A stretch of 49,246 nt of DNA from Verrucomicrobiota bacterium (GTDB taxonomy: Bacteria > Verrucomicrobiota > Verrucomicrobiia > Limisphaerales > JACQFS01). This document shows, piece after piece, positions 19,458-29,331 of this stretch (its first letter is position 1; each line of letters starts with the position of its first letter). Location of the stretch: NCBI GenBank assembly GCA_016199935.1, contig JACQFS010000080.1, positions 1 through 49,246 of the forward strand, read 5' to 3'. The notes under the pieces were generated by a model. The model was not told the origin of the DNA and did no database searches. It worked only from the letters and a program-made list of their open reading frames with translations. Both the position numbers and the translations under genes were made by a program.

Positions 19458-20234
19458 TTACTTGTGCGACCCGCGTTGCACACTGCCGTCCACGAGCGCC
19501 GTGTGGCCGTGGAGCGGGCAACGGAGAAAGACGCGGCCCAGGTCGGTGTTGTTGGTCGGCGGCGGCTCGTAAACGTAGGTGACCTTGCTAAAATCAAACT
19601 GGCTCCACGGAACTGGCGGCGACGTGGGCTGCGCCTTCGGGCAGATCAGCACCGAGGTGATGCCCAATTCATTCGTCAGCGCGCTCAGGCTCGGGGGGAA
19701 TTGATCGTTGTTATCCGTGCCCCACATTTTACAGCCGAGCGCAATCTGTTTCATGTTGCTCATGCATCTGATCTCCCCCGACCGATCCTTGGCCTTGGAC
19801 AACGACGGCACCATGACGGCGGCCGGGATCGCGATCATCCCAACCACCAGGAACACCCCCGAGACACAAATGCCCGCAATCGCGAGGCCGTGGCCGCGGA
19901 GCCGGCCGCCGCTATTTTTGATCTTCGACAAGGCCATGATGCCGAGGATCAGTCCGAACAACGCGGTGCACGGGCCAAGAATTCCCAACACGAGCGACGT
20001 GATCGCCAGTCCGCTGGTCTTGCGCGGGCTCCCGGATTCCGCGGCGGCCGGCATCGGCGGCGGCCCGCCGACGGCGGCGAACTCCGGAAAGTCGCCGAGC
20101 GTTTTCCAGTCGCCGGTCCCGTCGCGGCGCGCGCGCGTCGCCGCGTTCGCGCGGCCCTGGGCCATCCATTGGCGAAGGTCCGCCGCCGAAACGGGTCCGT
20201 ATTCCGTGCCGTCACCGCCGATGATTTTGAACAT
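19458..20234 (-). CDS. GYF_2, DUF4190 and DUF1559-like pilin ectodomain protein
   Basis: This 258-residue protein begins at ATG 20234, one of the few starts here with an AGGA nearby upstream. Domains: GYF_2 at 1-55 (FKIIGGDGTEYGPVSAADL, ending LGDFPEFAA), a linker, DUF4190 with two membrane segments at about 75-145, then an external domain that opens VPSLSKAKDRSGEIRCMSNM and KQIALGCKMWGTDN and ends in CPLHGHTALVDGSVQRG. The last motif is the H-x-DG type end of DUF1559 pseudopilin proteins. It resembles a pilin head grafted on a polytopic membrane protein with a cytoplasmic adaptor. First gene of the small membrane protein operon. Confidence 0.85.
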   Translation of the reverse strand: MFKIIGGDGTEYGPVSAADLRQWMAQGRANAATRARRDGTGDWKTLGDFPEFAAVGGPPPMPAAAESGSPRKTSGLAITSLVLGILGPCTALFGLILGIMALSKIKNSGGRLRGHGLAIAGICVSGVFLVVGMIAIPAAVMVPSLSKAKDRSGEIRCMSNMKQIALGCKMWGTDNNDQFPPSLSALTNELGITSVLICPKAQPTSPPVPWSQFDFSKVTYVYEPPPTNNTDLGRVFLRCPLHGHTALVDGSVQRGSHK

Positions 20235-20261
20235 GGGATTCCTGTGGGTTGGGCTGGGTGG

Positions 20262-21359
20262 TCAGGTGTGCGCCACGACTCGCGGCGCCTCGGGATCATT
20301 TCGCTCGCGGTAATCCTTCCCGGCCTGCGCGAGTTCGTGGAGTTTGGCTTCCGCGCGACCGGAATCAATCACCTGCGCGGCGGCGTGCCAGCCGTCGAGC
20401 AGCGCGGGCACCTCGCCGGCGATATAGAGCGCGGCGGCGGCATTCATCAGCACCACGTCGCGCTTGGGCCCGCGCTCTTCACCCGAGAGGATCGCGGTCA
20501 CGATGCGCGTGCTCTCCGCCGGATCGCCGCCCTGAAGATCACCGAGCGTGCAGGGCCGGAGGGGAAAAAAAATGGGGGCGCGATTCGATTTGAGAAAGCC
20601 AGAACCCTCGTGGAACTCGACCACGGTGTTTTCGCCGATGGGCGAGAACTCGTCGAGATAAGCCAGCCGCACCTTGCCGCTGACGACCATGCCGCGGCGC
20701 GCGCCAAGTTCCTTGAGCGCGATGGCGACGGGCTCGCACAGGTCGGGGTGCGGCACGCCGATGAGCTGGGCGGTGGGTTGCGCGGGATTCAGGAGCGGGC
20801 CGAGGAAATTGAAAATGGTGCGCACGCCGCGGGTCGAGCAGAGCCGGCGCGCGGGCGCGATGTGCTTGAACGCGGGATGAAAATTCGGCGCGAAGAGAAA
20901 GGCGAAATTATGCCGCCGAAGCCATTGCGTCGCCTCGTCCGGCGCGAGCGTGATCGGGATGCCGAGCGCCTCGAGCACGTCGGCGCTGCCGGTTTTGGAA
21001 GTGACGGCGCGGTTGCCGTGCTTGGCCACGCACACGCCCGCGGCGGCGACGAGCAGCGAGACGGTGGTGGAAATGTTGAACGTGTTGAGCCGGTCGCCGC
21101 CGGTCCCGCACACATCCACGATCTCGCGCGCGCGGACCTCCGGCGAAAGCACGGGGCGGATGGCACGCGCGCGCAGCTCACGGCCGAACGCAAGAATTTC
21201 GGCGGCGGTCTCGCCCTTGCGCGCGAGTTGCGCGAGGAAGTCGGCCTTTTGCTCCACCGGCACCATTTCCTCGATGAGCAACTCGACGGCATCGGTCACC
21301 TGGGCTTCGGTGAGGTCGTCTCCTTGCTCGAGGTGTTGAATCAGCGGTCGTAGCAGCAC
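20262..21359 (-). CDS. trpD: Anthranilate phosphoribosyltransferase
   Basis: This 365-residue enzyme catalyses the second step of tryptophan synthesis, joining anthranilate with PRPP. The PRPP-binding loop VDVCGTGGDRLNTFNISTTV lies near residues 82-101, followed by KHGNRAVTSKTGSADVLEALG with the conserved KHGNR and GSAD, and later NFLGPLLNPAQPTAQLIGV. The start is GTG 21359. Its length is slightly above the usual 330-345, mostly at the C-terminus. It stands alone and divergent from the export operon; no other trp gene is in the window. Confidence 0.97.
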   Translation of the reverse strand: MLLRPLIQHLEQGDDLTEAQVTDAVELLIEEMVPVEQKADFLAQLARKGETAAEILAFGRELRARAIRPVLSPEVRAREIVDVCGTGGDRLNTFNISTTVSLLVAAAGVCVAKHGNRAVTSKTGSADVLEALGIPITLAPDEATQWLRRHNFAFLFAPNFHPAFKHIAPARRLCSTRGVRTIFNFLGPLLNPAQPTAQLIGVPHPDLCEPVAIALKELGARRGMVVSGKVRLAYLDEFSPIGENTVVEFHEGSGFLKSNRAPIFFPLRPCTLGDLQGGDPAESTRIVTAILSGEERGPKRDVVLMNAAAALYIAGEVPALLDGWHAAAQVIDSGRAEAKLHELAQAGKDYRERNDPEAPRVVAHT

Positions 21360-21507
21360 GCCGCCACTCTAGCGCAAGTCGCGCGACCGGCAAGCGCCGA
21401 ACGGCCCTGCGCAAAATTCGCGCAGCCCCAACCGCACAAATATGATGAAACCTTCCGCCGCCTGTGGCATCAAACTCCCCACGCGACTGTTCCGCATCGA
21501 AAACCCT

Positions 21508-22968
21508 ATGGCACGCAATTCCAAAACCGGCTGGATCAAATGGCTCATCCTCCTCGCGCTGCTCGGCGGCGGCGGTTACTACGGCTGGAGGCAGTGGGAG
21601 AAGAAGGACGCGGAGAAGGCGCGCGTGCAGTTCACCACCGCGAAGATCGAGAAGGGCGACGTCACGCAGCAGGTCACCGCCTCCGGCACGCTCAACCCCG
21701 TCCTCAACGTCCAGGTCGGCAGCCAGGTTTCCGGCCTGATCAAAAAGATCAACGTGGACTTCAACTCGAAGGTGAAGGCCGGCGACCTCATCGCCGAACT
21801 CGATCCCGCCACGTATCAGACGCGCCTCGAACAGAACGAGGCCGACCTCGCCAGCGCCAAGGCCAGCCTCCAACTCGCCGAGGTCAACGCCCGTCGCGCC
21901 GAGGAACTCCTCAAGGTCAAGCTCATCTCCCAGTCCGAATTCGACACCGCGTTCGCCAACCTCGAACAGGCCAAGGCCCAGGTGCAGACCCGCGTCGCGC
22001 AGGTCAACAGCACCAAGGTGGACCTCGCCCGCTGCACGATCTACGCGCCCATCGACGGCATCGTCATTGACCGCAAGGTGGACGTCGGCCAGACCGTCGC
22101 CGCCAGCCTCAATGCGCCCGTGCTGTTTCAAATCGCGAACGACCTCACCAAAATGCAGATCGACGCGAATGTCGCCGAGGCCGACATCGGCGGGGTGGAG
22201 ACGAATCAAAACGTGAAGTTCACCGTGGACGCCTTCACCGGCCGCGACTTCGCCGGCAAGGTCGTCATGGTCCGCAACTCCCCGCTCGTCGTCGCCAACG
22301 TCGTCACCTACGACACCGTCATCGAGGTCAACAACGCCGACAGCAAACTCAAGCCCGGCATGACCGCCAACGTCCAGATCATCACCTCCGAGCGCAAAGG
22401 CGTCGTGCGCATTCCCAACTCCGCGCTCCGCTTCAAGCCGCCGACGGGCAGCGAGTTGAAAAAAGTTTCGGGCCCCGCCGGCACCAACGCGCCCGCCGCC
22501 GCGCCGGCCGAGGTGATTCCGCAGACACCCGAGGAAATGGTGAAGAAGGCGAAGGAGCTGCGCGACAAAGGCGAGCCGATGAGCGACGAGATGCGCGCGA
22601 AGTTCCGCGAGATGGTGGACGCGAAACAGATTGATCCCGCCACGATCTTCGGCGGCGCGGGCAAGGGTGGCGGCGGCAAGGGCGGCCGCGGCGGCGCGGG
22701 CGGCGCCGGCAAACGCGCGGGCGAACCGCAGAAAACCACGCGCACGATTTACGTCGTGGACGCCTCGCTCAACTCCACCAACCTCACCACGCTCGACATG
22801 GAGGCGCGCGTCATCAAGGCCGGCATCACCGACGGCATCTACACCGAGGTGCTCGATGGTTTGAACGAGGGCGACGTCATTGTCCTCGGTCAGGTCCAGC
22901 CCAAGTCCGCGGGCGCGGCGGCCGCGACCAATCCTTTCGGCAGCGGCATGGGCCGCGGCCCGCGCTGA
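21508..22968 (+). CDS. MacA-like periplasmic adaptor (HlyD/RND family)
   Basis: I prefer ATG 21508 (486 residues) over ATG 21442, since the extra 22 residues look unlike a leader. A membrane anchor at 9-27 (WIKWLILLALLGGGGYYGW) precedes the lipoyl half VTASGTLNPVLNVQVGSQVS, a coiled hairpin at about 95-180, the second lipoyl half YAPIDGIVIDRKVDVGQTV, and a beta-barrel domain. The region at about 320-405 is unusual: it is inserted before the last domain and ends in a glycine-lysine tract (383-405). Adaptors of this type link an inner-membrane transporter to an outer-membrane channel. The MacB-like ATPase and permease follow; no TolC-like gene is in the window. Confidence 0.9.
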   Translation: MARNSKTGWIKWLILLALLGGGGYYGWRQWEKKDAEKARVQFTTAKIEKGDVTQQVTASGTLNPVLNVQVGSQVSGLIKKINVDFNSKVKAGDLIAELDPATYQTRLEQNEADLASAKASLQLAEVNARRAEELLKVKLISQSEFDTAFANLEQAKAQVQTRVAQVNSTKVDLARCTIYAPIDGIVIDRKVDVGQTVAASLNAPVLFQIANDLTKMQIDANVAEADIGGVETNQNVKFTVDAFTGRDFAGKVVMVRNSPLVVANVVTYDTVIEVNNADSKLKPGMTANVQIITSERKGVVRIPNSALRFKPPTGSELKKVSGPAGTNAPAAAPAEVIPQTPEEMVKKAKELRDKGEPMSDEMRAKFREMVDAKQIDPATIFGGAGKGGGGKGGRGGAGGAGKRAGEPQKTTRTIYVVDASLNSTNLTTLDMEARVIKAGITDGIYTEVLDGLNEGDVIVLGQVQPKSAGAAAATNPFGSGMGRGPR

Positions 22969-22975
22969 ACCGCTC

Positions 22976-23938
22976 GTGAAATCCATCCGCGTCCATCAAC
23001 ACGGCGGCCCCGAGGTCCTCAAGCTCGAGGACGTCCCCGCGCCGTCGCCCGGCGCGGGTCAGGTGCTCGTGCGTGTTCACGCCATCGGCGTGAATCCCGT
23101 CGAGACCTACGTCCGCGCCGGCAACTACGCGCGCAAAGACCCGCTGCCCTACACGCCCGGCAGCGACGCCGCGGGCGTGGTCCAGGCCATCGGCAGCGGC
23201 GTGAAGAAATTCAAGGTCGGCGCTCGCGCCTACATTTACGGCAGCGTCACCGGCACATACGCCGAACTCGCCCTCTGCGCCGAGTCGCAAGTTTTTCCGC
23301 TGCCGGCCGGCACCACGTATCAACAAGGCGCCGCGCTCGGCGTGCCCTTCGCCACCGCGCATCGCGCGCTCTTTCATCGCGGCGGAGCAAAACGCGGCGA
23401 GACCGTGCTCATCCACGGCGCGAGCGGCGGGGTCGGTCACGCGGCCGTGCAACTCGCCCGCGCCGCCGGCCTCACCGTCATCGGCACCGGCGGCACGGAG
23501 GCGGGCCGGAAATTTGTCGCCGCCCAGGGCGCGAACCACGTGCTCGATCATCGGGCGCCCGATTACCTCGCCGCGGTGATGCAACTCACCGCCGGCCGCG
23601 GCGCGGACCTCATCATCGAGATGCTCGCGAACGTGAATCTGGGCAAAGACCTCGGCGTGCTCGCGAAGTCCGGCCGTGTGGTCGTCGTCGGCAGCCGCGG
23701 ACCGGCGGAAATCAACCCGCGCGACACGATGCTGCGCGACGCCGACATCCGCGGCATGACGCTCTTCAACACGCCCGACGCCGACCTCGCCGCGATCCAC
23801 GCCGCGTTGCAGGCCGGGCTGGCCGACGGCTCGCTGCGTCCCGTCATCGGCCAGGAATTCAAATTGGCGGACGCGCCGCGCGCGCACGAGGCCGTGATGC
23901 AGGACGGCAAGCTCGGCAAGATCATCCTTGTCCCGTGA
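22976..23938 (+). CDS. Zinc-independent quinone oxidoreductase (zeta-crystallin type MDR)
   Basis: Start GTG 22976 (320 residues) lies 7 bases after the adaptor stop. The MDR fold is clear: IRVHQHGGPEVLKLEDVPAP at 4-23, GVNPVETYVRAGNY, PYTPGSDAAGVV, and the NADPH-binding ILIHGASGGVGHAAVQLARA in the second half (HGASGGVG near 144-151). The catalytic-zinc cysteine and histidine are absent, as in quinone reductases (Qor). It probably reduces quinones or enones with NADPH in the cytoplasm. It is embedded between adaptor and ATPase genes of an export operon, which is unusual and might point to defence against the exported compound. Confidence 0.88.
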   Translation: MKSIRVHQHGGPEVLKLEDVPAPSPGAGQVLVRVHAIGVNPVETYVRAGNYARKDPLPYTPGSDAAGVVQAIGSGVKKFKVGARAYIYGSVTGTYAELALCAESQVFPLPAGTTYQQGAALGVPFATAHRALFHRGGAKRGETVLIHGASGGVGHAAVQLARAAGLTVIGTGGTEAGRKFVAAQGANHVLDHRAPDYLAAVMQLTAGRGADLIIEMLANVNLGKDLGVLAKSGRVVVVGSRGPAEINPRDTMLRDADIRGMTLFNTPDADLAAIHAALQAGLADGSLRPVIGQEFKLADAPRAHEAVMQDGKLGKIILVP

Positions 23939-23948
23939 ACCGCTGATG

Positions 23949-24040
23949 AACCTCGAACCTCGAACTTTGAACTTTGAACCTCGAACGCCGCGCGCGGCCG
24001 TGCGTTCAAAGTTCAAAGTTCAAGGTTCAAGGTTCAAAGT
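23949..24040. repeat. Inverted repeat E, heptamer-iteron arms
   Basis: Left arm 23949-23988 is five 7-bp units AACYTYG plus AACGC. Right arm 24002-24040 is the same arrangement inverted (AACYTTG units), leaving a 13-base centre. It separates the quinone oxidoreductase stop from the ATPase start within the export operon, so transcripts crossing it would fold into a long hairpin. Confidence 0.85.
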
Positions 24041-24055
24041 TTTCCCCCTCCTCCC

Positions 24056-24819
24056 GTGAACGACCACGCCGTCATCAGCCTCCAAGGCATCCACAAGATT
24101 TACGACACCGGCGAGATCAAGGTCCACGCCGTCAACAACGTCTCCATCGAGATCCAGCCGGGCGAGTTTGTCGCGATCATGGGCGCGAGCGGCTCCGGCA
24201 AGTCCACGATGATGAATGTCATCGGCTGCCTCGACCGCGCCACGAGTGGCAACTACCTCCTCGACGGCGTGAACGTCAACGACCTCGACCGCGACGAACT
24301 CGCTGACATCCGCAACGAAAAGATCGGCTTCGTTTTCCAGGGCTTCAATCTCCTCGCGCGCACCTCGGCGTTGGAGAATGTCGAGCTGCCGATGCTTTAT
24401 GCGCGCAAGCGCAAGCGCAAGGACATGGGCGAAAAGGCCGTGGCGGCGCTCGAACTCGTCGGCCTCGGCAACCGCGCCGACCACACGCCCAACCGTTTGA
24501 GCGGTGGCCAGCAGCAGCGCGTCGCCATCGCCCGCGCGCTGGTCAACGACCCCGCGCTCATCCTCGCCGACGAGCCGACCGGCAACCTCGACAGCAAGAC
24601 CAGCATCGAGATCATGGGCGTCTTTCAGAAGCTCAACGACCAGGGCATCACCATCATCATGGTCACGCACGAGCTCGACATCGCCCGCTACACGCGGCGC
24701 AACATCGTCATGCGCGATGGCCGGATCGTGACCGACATCCAGGTGGAGAACCGCCTGCACGCCGAGGAAGAACTGGCGAAACTGAACAAGGCCGCCGAGG
24801 CCATCAACATGCTGCCGTC

Positions 24820-24823
<4 letters not shown>
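24056..24823 (+). CDS. MacB/LolD-type ABC transporter ATP-binding protein
   Basis: This 255-residue ATPase starts at GTG 24056. Walker A is [16 protein letters not shown] at about 42-57, Q-loop [20 protein letters not shown], signature [15 protein letters not shown], Walker [15 protein letters not shown]-loop MVTHE. These are hallmarks of the MacB/LolD/FtsE class, whose ATPase drives mechanotransmission instead of substrate passage. A C-terminal tail of about 30 residues extends past the usual end. It overlaps the permease gene by ATGA. Acting with the MacA-like protein, it should export a peptide, lipid or antibiotic from the periplasm. Confidence 0.95.
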
Positions 24824-26091
<1,268 letters not shown>

Positions 26092-26128
26092 GGCGGAGCG
26101 GCGACACGCTGGTCGCCGTCGTCATCCG

Positions 26129-26144
26129 CCCCGCCGGGGCGGGG
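26129..26144. repeat. GC-rich perfect palindrome after macB-like gene
   Basis: CCCCGCC and GGCGGGG meet around GG. It lies 37 bases after the permease stop and may end or stabilise the export-operon transcript. No T-run follows. Confidence 0.55.
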
Positions 26145-26161
26145 AGTTGGCGGGGCCGAAG

Positions 26162-26215
26162 TTCCACGGATTCCACGGGTCAGGCATTCGTGTGCATTCG
26201 TGTCCATTGGTGGTT
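26162..26215. repeat. Decamer tandem repeat K
   Basis: Two TTCCACGGR units are followed by three 10-bp units, CATTCGTGTG, CATTCGTGTC and CATTGGTGGT. Unlike the other repeats only one arm is present. The inner arms of repeat C also have a 10-bp period. It lies in the 203-base gap between the permease and the broken aldolase, where I see no gene. Confidence 0.65.
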
Positions 26216-26294
26216 AAAGGCGAGGGGCAAGGGGCGGCCGGCGAGGTAATCCATTGCCAACGCCGCGCGTTTGGCCGATAAACGCCGCCACCTC

Positions 26295-26959
26295 ATGCGT
26301 TCATCCAAAGTCCTCGCCAAACTCCGCGCCGGCAAAGTCGCGCGCGTCTGCTCCTTCGCCAACTTCCTGCCCTTCGTCCCCAAGCTCGCCGCGAGCTGCG
26401 GCTACGACGGGATCTGGGTGGATGCCGAGCACCGGCCGTTCGACGTGCGCGAGGCGCAGTCGCTCATCGCCTACCATCACCTCGCGGACATTGACTGCCT
26501 GTGGCGCCCGCCGACGCTGGAGAAGGCGGGCTCGACGGCTCGGGCATTGACGGGGATTTCTACGTCAACCTGCCGGGCACGTATCCGCAGGACGCGAACC
26601 GTGAAACTTTTCTCGTCGTGCAAATCGAAACGCCGCAGGCGCTCGACAACGTGGAGGCCATCGCCGCCGTGCCGGGCGTGGACGTGCTATTCCTCGGGCC
26701 GGGGGACATGTCGCTGCGGCTCGGCTGCTCGCCGTCGGTGAACGATCCGAAGATGATGGCCGCGCAGAAAAAAATCGCCGCCGCCGCAAAGGCGCACGGC
26801 AAGGCGTGGGGCCGGCCCGTCGGCACGGCGGAGGACGCGAAGGTGATCATTGATCTCGGCGCGCAACTGGTCGCCTACGGCAGCATCCACTGGGCAATCG
26901 TGCGCCACCTCGAAGCGTGCGGCGCGGATTTCGACAAGCTGCTGGGCACGGACAAGTGA
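26295..26959 (+). pseudogene. HpcH/HpaI aldolase, internally deleted and frameshifted
   Basis: The N-terminal part starts at ATG 26295 (MRSSKVLAKLRAGKVARVCS) and stays in frame to LWRPPTLEKAG near base 26533. The sequence then continues one frame over as GLDGSGIDGDFYVNLPG and runs to the stop at 26959 with the family blocks LVVQIETPQALDNVEAIAAV, VDVLFLGPGDMSLRLG and GKAWGRPVGTAEDAKVIIDL. Compared with the intact paralogue at 31644-32444, about 40 residues around the GATGIMVPHV metal/substrate region are missing at the junction. Both the loss of that block and the shifted frame argue against a working product, unless the assembly is wrong here. Class II aldolases of this family cleave 4-hydroxy-2-oxo acids. 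Confidence 0.8.
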
Positions 26960-26989
26960 CCGGCGGCCGCGCGCGCGGAACATTGAGCC

Positions 26990-28243
26990 ATGAACCCTGA
27001 CGCCCCGAAAATGACGCGGGCGTGGCTCATGGTCGGGCTGCTCTGGGTGGTCGCGCTGCTGAATTACCTCGACCGCGTGATGATCACGACGATGCGCGGG
27101 TCGTTGACGGAGGCGATCCCGATGACGGACGCGCAGTTCGGCCTGCTCACGTCAGTCTTTGCGTGGGTGTATGGGCTGCTGAGTCCGTTCGCGGGATTCA
27201 TGGCCGACCGCTTCAGCCGCAGCCGGGTGATTCTGGGCAGCCTCTTTGTGTGGTCGCTGCTCACGTGGCTCACAGGGCACGCGAAAACTTTCGAGCAACT
27301 GCTCGCCGTGCGCGCGCTCATGGGCATCAGCGAGGCGGCCTACATTCCGGCGGCGCTCGCGCTCATCTCGGATTATCATCGCGGCAACACCCGCTCGCTC
27401 GCCACGGGCATTCACATGACGGGCATCGGCGTCGGCGCGGGGCTCGGCGGACTCGGCGGCTGGCTCGCGGAACGCCACGGGTGGAGCTACGCCTTCACGG
27501 TGTTCGGTCTCGTGGGCGTCGGCTACGCGGTGGTGCTCATGCTGGCGCTGCGCGATGCGCCGGCGGCGCCGAAAAAAAATTCCGCCGCCGATTCCGCCGC
27601 GCCGGCACCCGTTTTGGGCGAAGCCCTCGCGAGCCTGTTCCGCAACAGCTCGTTCTGGCTGATGCTGGTCTATTGGGGACTGCTCGGCCTGACCGGCTGG
27701 GCGGTGATGGGCTGGATGCCGACGTTTTTTGCGGAGCGCTTCGCGCTGACGCAGGGCGTCGCGGGACTCTCGGCCACCGGCTACCTGCAAGCGGCGATGC
27801 TGCTCGGCGTCGTGATCGGCGGCGTGTGGGCGGACCGCTGGAGCCGCACCAACCAGCGCGCGCGCATCCTGGTGCCGGCGATCGGCCTGTGCATTTCGGC
27901 GCCCGGCCTCCTGCTGCTGTCGCAAACGAGCGTGCTTCCGCTGGCCATTGTGGGATTGATGATCCACGGGCTGGCACGCTCGTTCACCGATGCGAACATG
28001 ATGCCCGCGCTCTGCCTCGTGTCCGACCCGCGTTACCGCGCGACGGGCTACGGGGTGTTGAACCTGTGCAGTTGTCTGATCGGCGGCTCGGCAGCCTACT
28101 TCGGCGGCGCGCTGCGCGACGCGCACGTGAACCTCAGCGTGCTCTTCCTGCTCGCCGCGCTCAACATGCTCGTGTGCGCCGCCGTGATGTTCTGCGTGAA
28201 GCCCGCGAAAGCCGATGCTGACGGCCCGCTCGCCCCGGCGTAA
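26990..28243 (+). CDS. MFS transporter, anion:cation symporter-like
   Basis: This 417-residue protein has twelve predicted membrane segments, beginning WLMVGLLWVVALLNYLDRVM. The loop 2-3 signature GFMADRFSRSRVILGS and RALMGISEAAYIPAALALIS match the ACS branch that carries hexuronates, sialic acid and other organic anions. A cytoplasmic linker near residues 190-210 separates the two halves. It follows the broken aldolase by 30 bases and precedes the cysteine-motif pair by 15, all one strand, so it should import the substrate of this cluster. The YLDR motif near residue 24 is typical of the same branch. Confidence 0.9.
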   Translation: MNPDAPKMTRAWLMVGLLWVVALLNYLDRVMITTMRGSLTEAIPMTDAQFGLLTSVFAWVYGLLSPFAGFMADRFSRSRVILGSLFVWSLLTWLTGHAKTFEQLLAVRALMGISEAAYIPAALALISDYHRGNTRSLATGIHMTGIGVGAGLGGLGGWLAERHGWSYAFTVFGLVGVGYAVVLMLALRDAPAAPKKNSAADSAAPAPVLGEALASLFRNSSFWLMLVYWGLLGLTGWAVMGWMPTFFAERFALTQGVAGLSATGYLQAAMLLGVVIGGVWADRWSRTNQRARILVPAIGLCISAPGLLLLSQTSVLPLAIVGLMIHGLARSFTDANMMPALCLVSDPRYRATGYGVLNLCSCLIGGSAAYFGGALRDAHVNLSVLFLLAALNMLVCAAVMFCVKPAKADADGPLAPA

Positions 28244-28258
28244 GCTCCATTCCGTCAC

Positions 28259-28783
28259 GTGAATCAACCGAACGCATCGTCCAGCCGGGATCCCCTGCCC
28301 TACGCGGACACCAAGCCCGTCGGCGCGGCGGATTTCTATCTCGCCATCAACGCGACGTTCCGCTTCGTGCTCGGGAAATTCGGCATCGAGGGATTGCGGC
28401 AATACTGGACCGACCTTGGCGTGAAATACTTTGCGCCCGTCACCGCGCGCTGGAGCGCGGGCGGCCCGCCCGCCGTGGCGGAATACTGGCGCGCCTTCTT
28501 CGCCGCCGAACCGGGCGCGGAGGTCTCGGTGTCGGAATCAAAGGACGCCGTGACACTCGACGTGAAAGTCTGCCCCGCCATCAAACACCTCCGCGCGCAG
28601 GGCCGCGAAATCGTCCCGTGCTTCTGCCAGCACTGCTATTTCATTGGTGAGGCGATGGCCGCGCCCGCGGACATGACGGTGCGCATCGAGGGCGGGAACG
28701 GTTCCTGCCGGCAGACTTTTTCTCGCCGCGCCGCCGTGACCGCGCCCCAAGACCTCGCGCAAATCAAGGAAGCCCGATGCTAG
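28259..28783 (+). CDS. Cysteine-motif protein, first of a paralogous pair
   Basis: This 174-residue cytoplasmic protein starts at GTG 28259. I recognise no family. Its C-terminal half has Cys105 in VCPAIKHL, then Cys121, Cys123 and Cys126 in PCFCQHCYFIG, and Cys150. The next gene has the same layout: EYW at 75-77 here and 57-59 there, CP at 105 and 86, then exactly 18 residues to a CxHC motif in both. So the two arose by duplication and may form a heterodimer with a metal site. The overlap of seven bases with the second gene supports coupled synthesis. The transporter just upstream suggests a catabolic enzyme or sensor. No membrane segment or signal is seen. Confidence 0.8.
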   Translation: MNQPNASSSRDPLPYADTKPVGAADFYLAINATFRFVLGKFGIEGLRQYWTDLGVKYFAPVTARWSAGGPPAVAEYWRAFFAAEPGAEVSVSESKDAVTLDVKVCPAIKHLRAQGREIVPCFCQHCYFIGEAMAAPADMTVRIEGGNGSCRQTFSRRAAVTAPQDLAQIKEARC

Positions 28784-29331
28784 GCAGCTACGATTTCTGC
28801 GGGCACTACGAGTGGACCTTCGAGTGGTTCCGCGCGCGCGGCGGCGAGCCGCTCGTGCGCGAGTATTGGGACGAGGCCATTGCAAAGGATTCGCAGACCC
28901 ACGCTGCCGCGCTCATCAGCGCGAAGGGCATCGCGGGCATGAAGGAATACTGGGCGCACACGCTCGCCGAGGAGGCCGCCGGCTACCACTGCACCGCGAC
29001 GGAGAAAGTTTTTCGCATCGACATGCACGAGTGCCCGTCGAAGGGTTTCCTCATCCGCAACGGCCTCGCACAATACCACGACTACTGCGACCACTGCATG
29101 GGCTGGATCGGACCGATGCTCAAGCGCGCGGGCTTCGTGGTGGACCACCAGCACAATCATTGCGGCAAATGCTGGTGGGAAATCCGCGCCACCTCCGACG
29201 CCGCGCCGCCGAGTGAGCCGGGCAAACTCTCCGGCGAACCTGACGTGCGCCTGCGCGCCGATTGGGAACAACCCACGCCGCTCGACACTTTCCGCCGCGC
29301 GAACGATCCCGATGACAAGACGACTTCCTAA
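28777..29331 (+). CDS. Cysteine-motif protein, second of a paralogous pair
   Basis: This 184-residue protein (ATG 28777) opens with a motif-rich stretch SYDFCGHYEWTFEWF. It has EYW at 57-59, Cys86-Pro87, Cys104 and Cys107 in YCDHCMGWIGPML, then HNHCGKCWWEIR with Cys129 and Cys132. The spacing CP to CxHC equals that of the preceding protein. The additional CxxC and several histidines would fit a zinc or iron site. The C-terminal 45 residues are proline- and charge-rich and probably disordered. Family not recognised; a hydrolase of the amino-thiazoline-carboxylate type is one possibility I could not confirm. Its last 20 bases overlap the likely start of the Kelch gene. Confidence 0.8.
   Translation: MLGSYDFCGHYEWTFEWFRARGGEPLVREYWDEAIAKDSQTHAAALISAKGIAGMKEYWAHTLAEEAAGYHCTATEKVFRIDMHECPSKGFLIRNGLAQYHDYCDHCMGWIGPMLKRAGFVVDHQHNHCGKCWWEIRATSDAAPPSEPGKLSGEPDVRLRADWEQPTPLDTFRRANDPDDKTTS

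Noticed and set aside
26180..26383. Small minus-strand open frame upstream of the broken aldolase
   Set aside because: Half of it is translated decamer repeat K and the rest overlaps the aldolase start; no sign of a gene.
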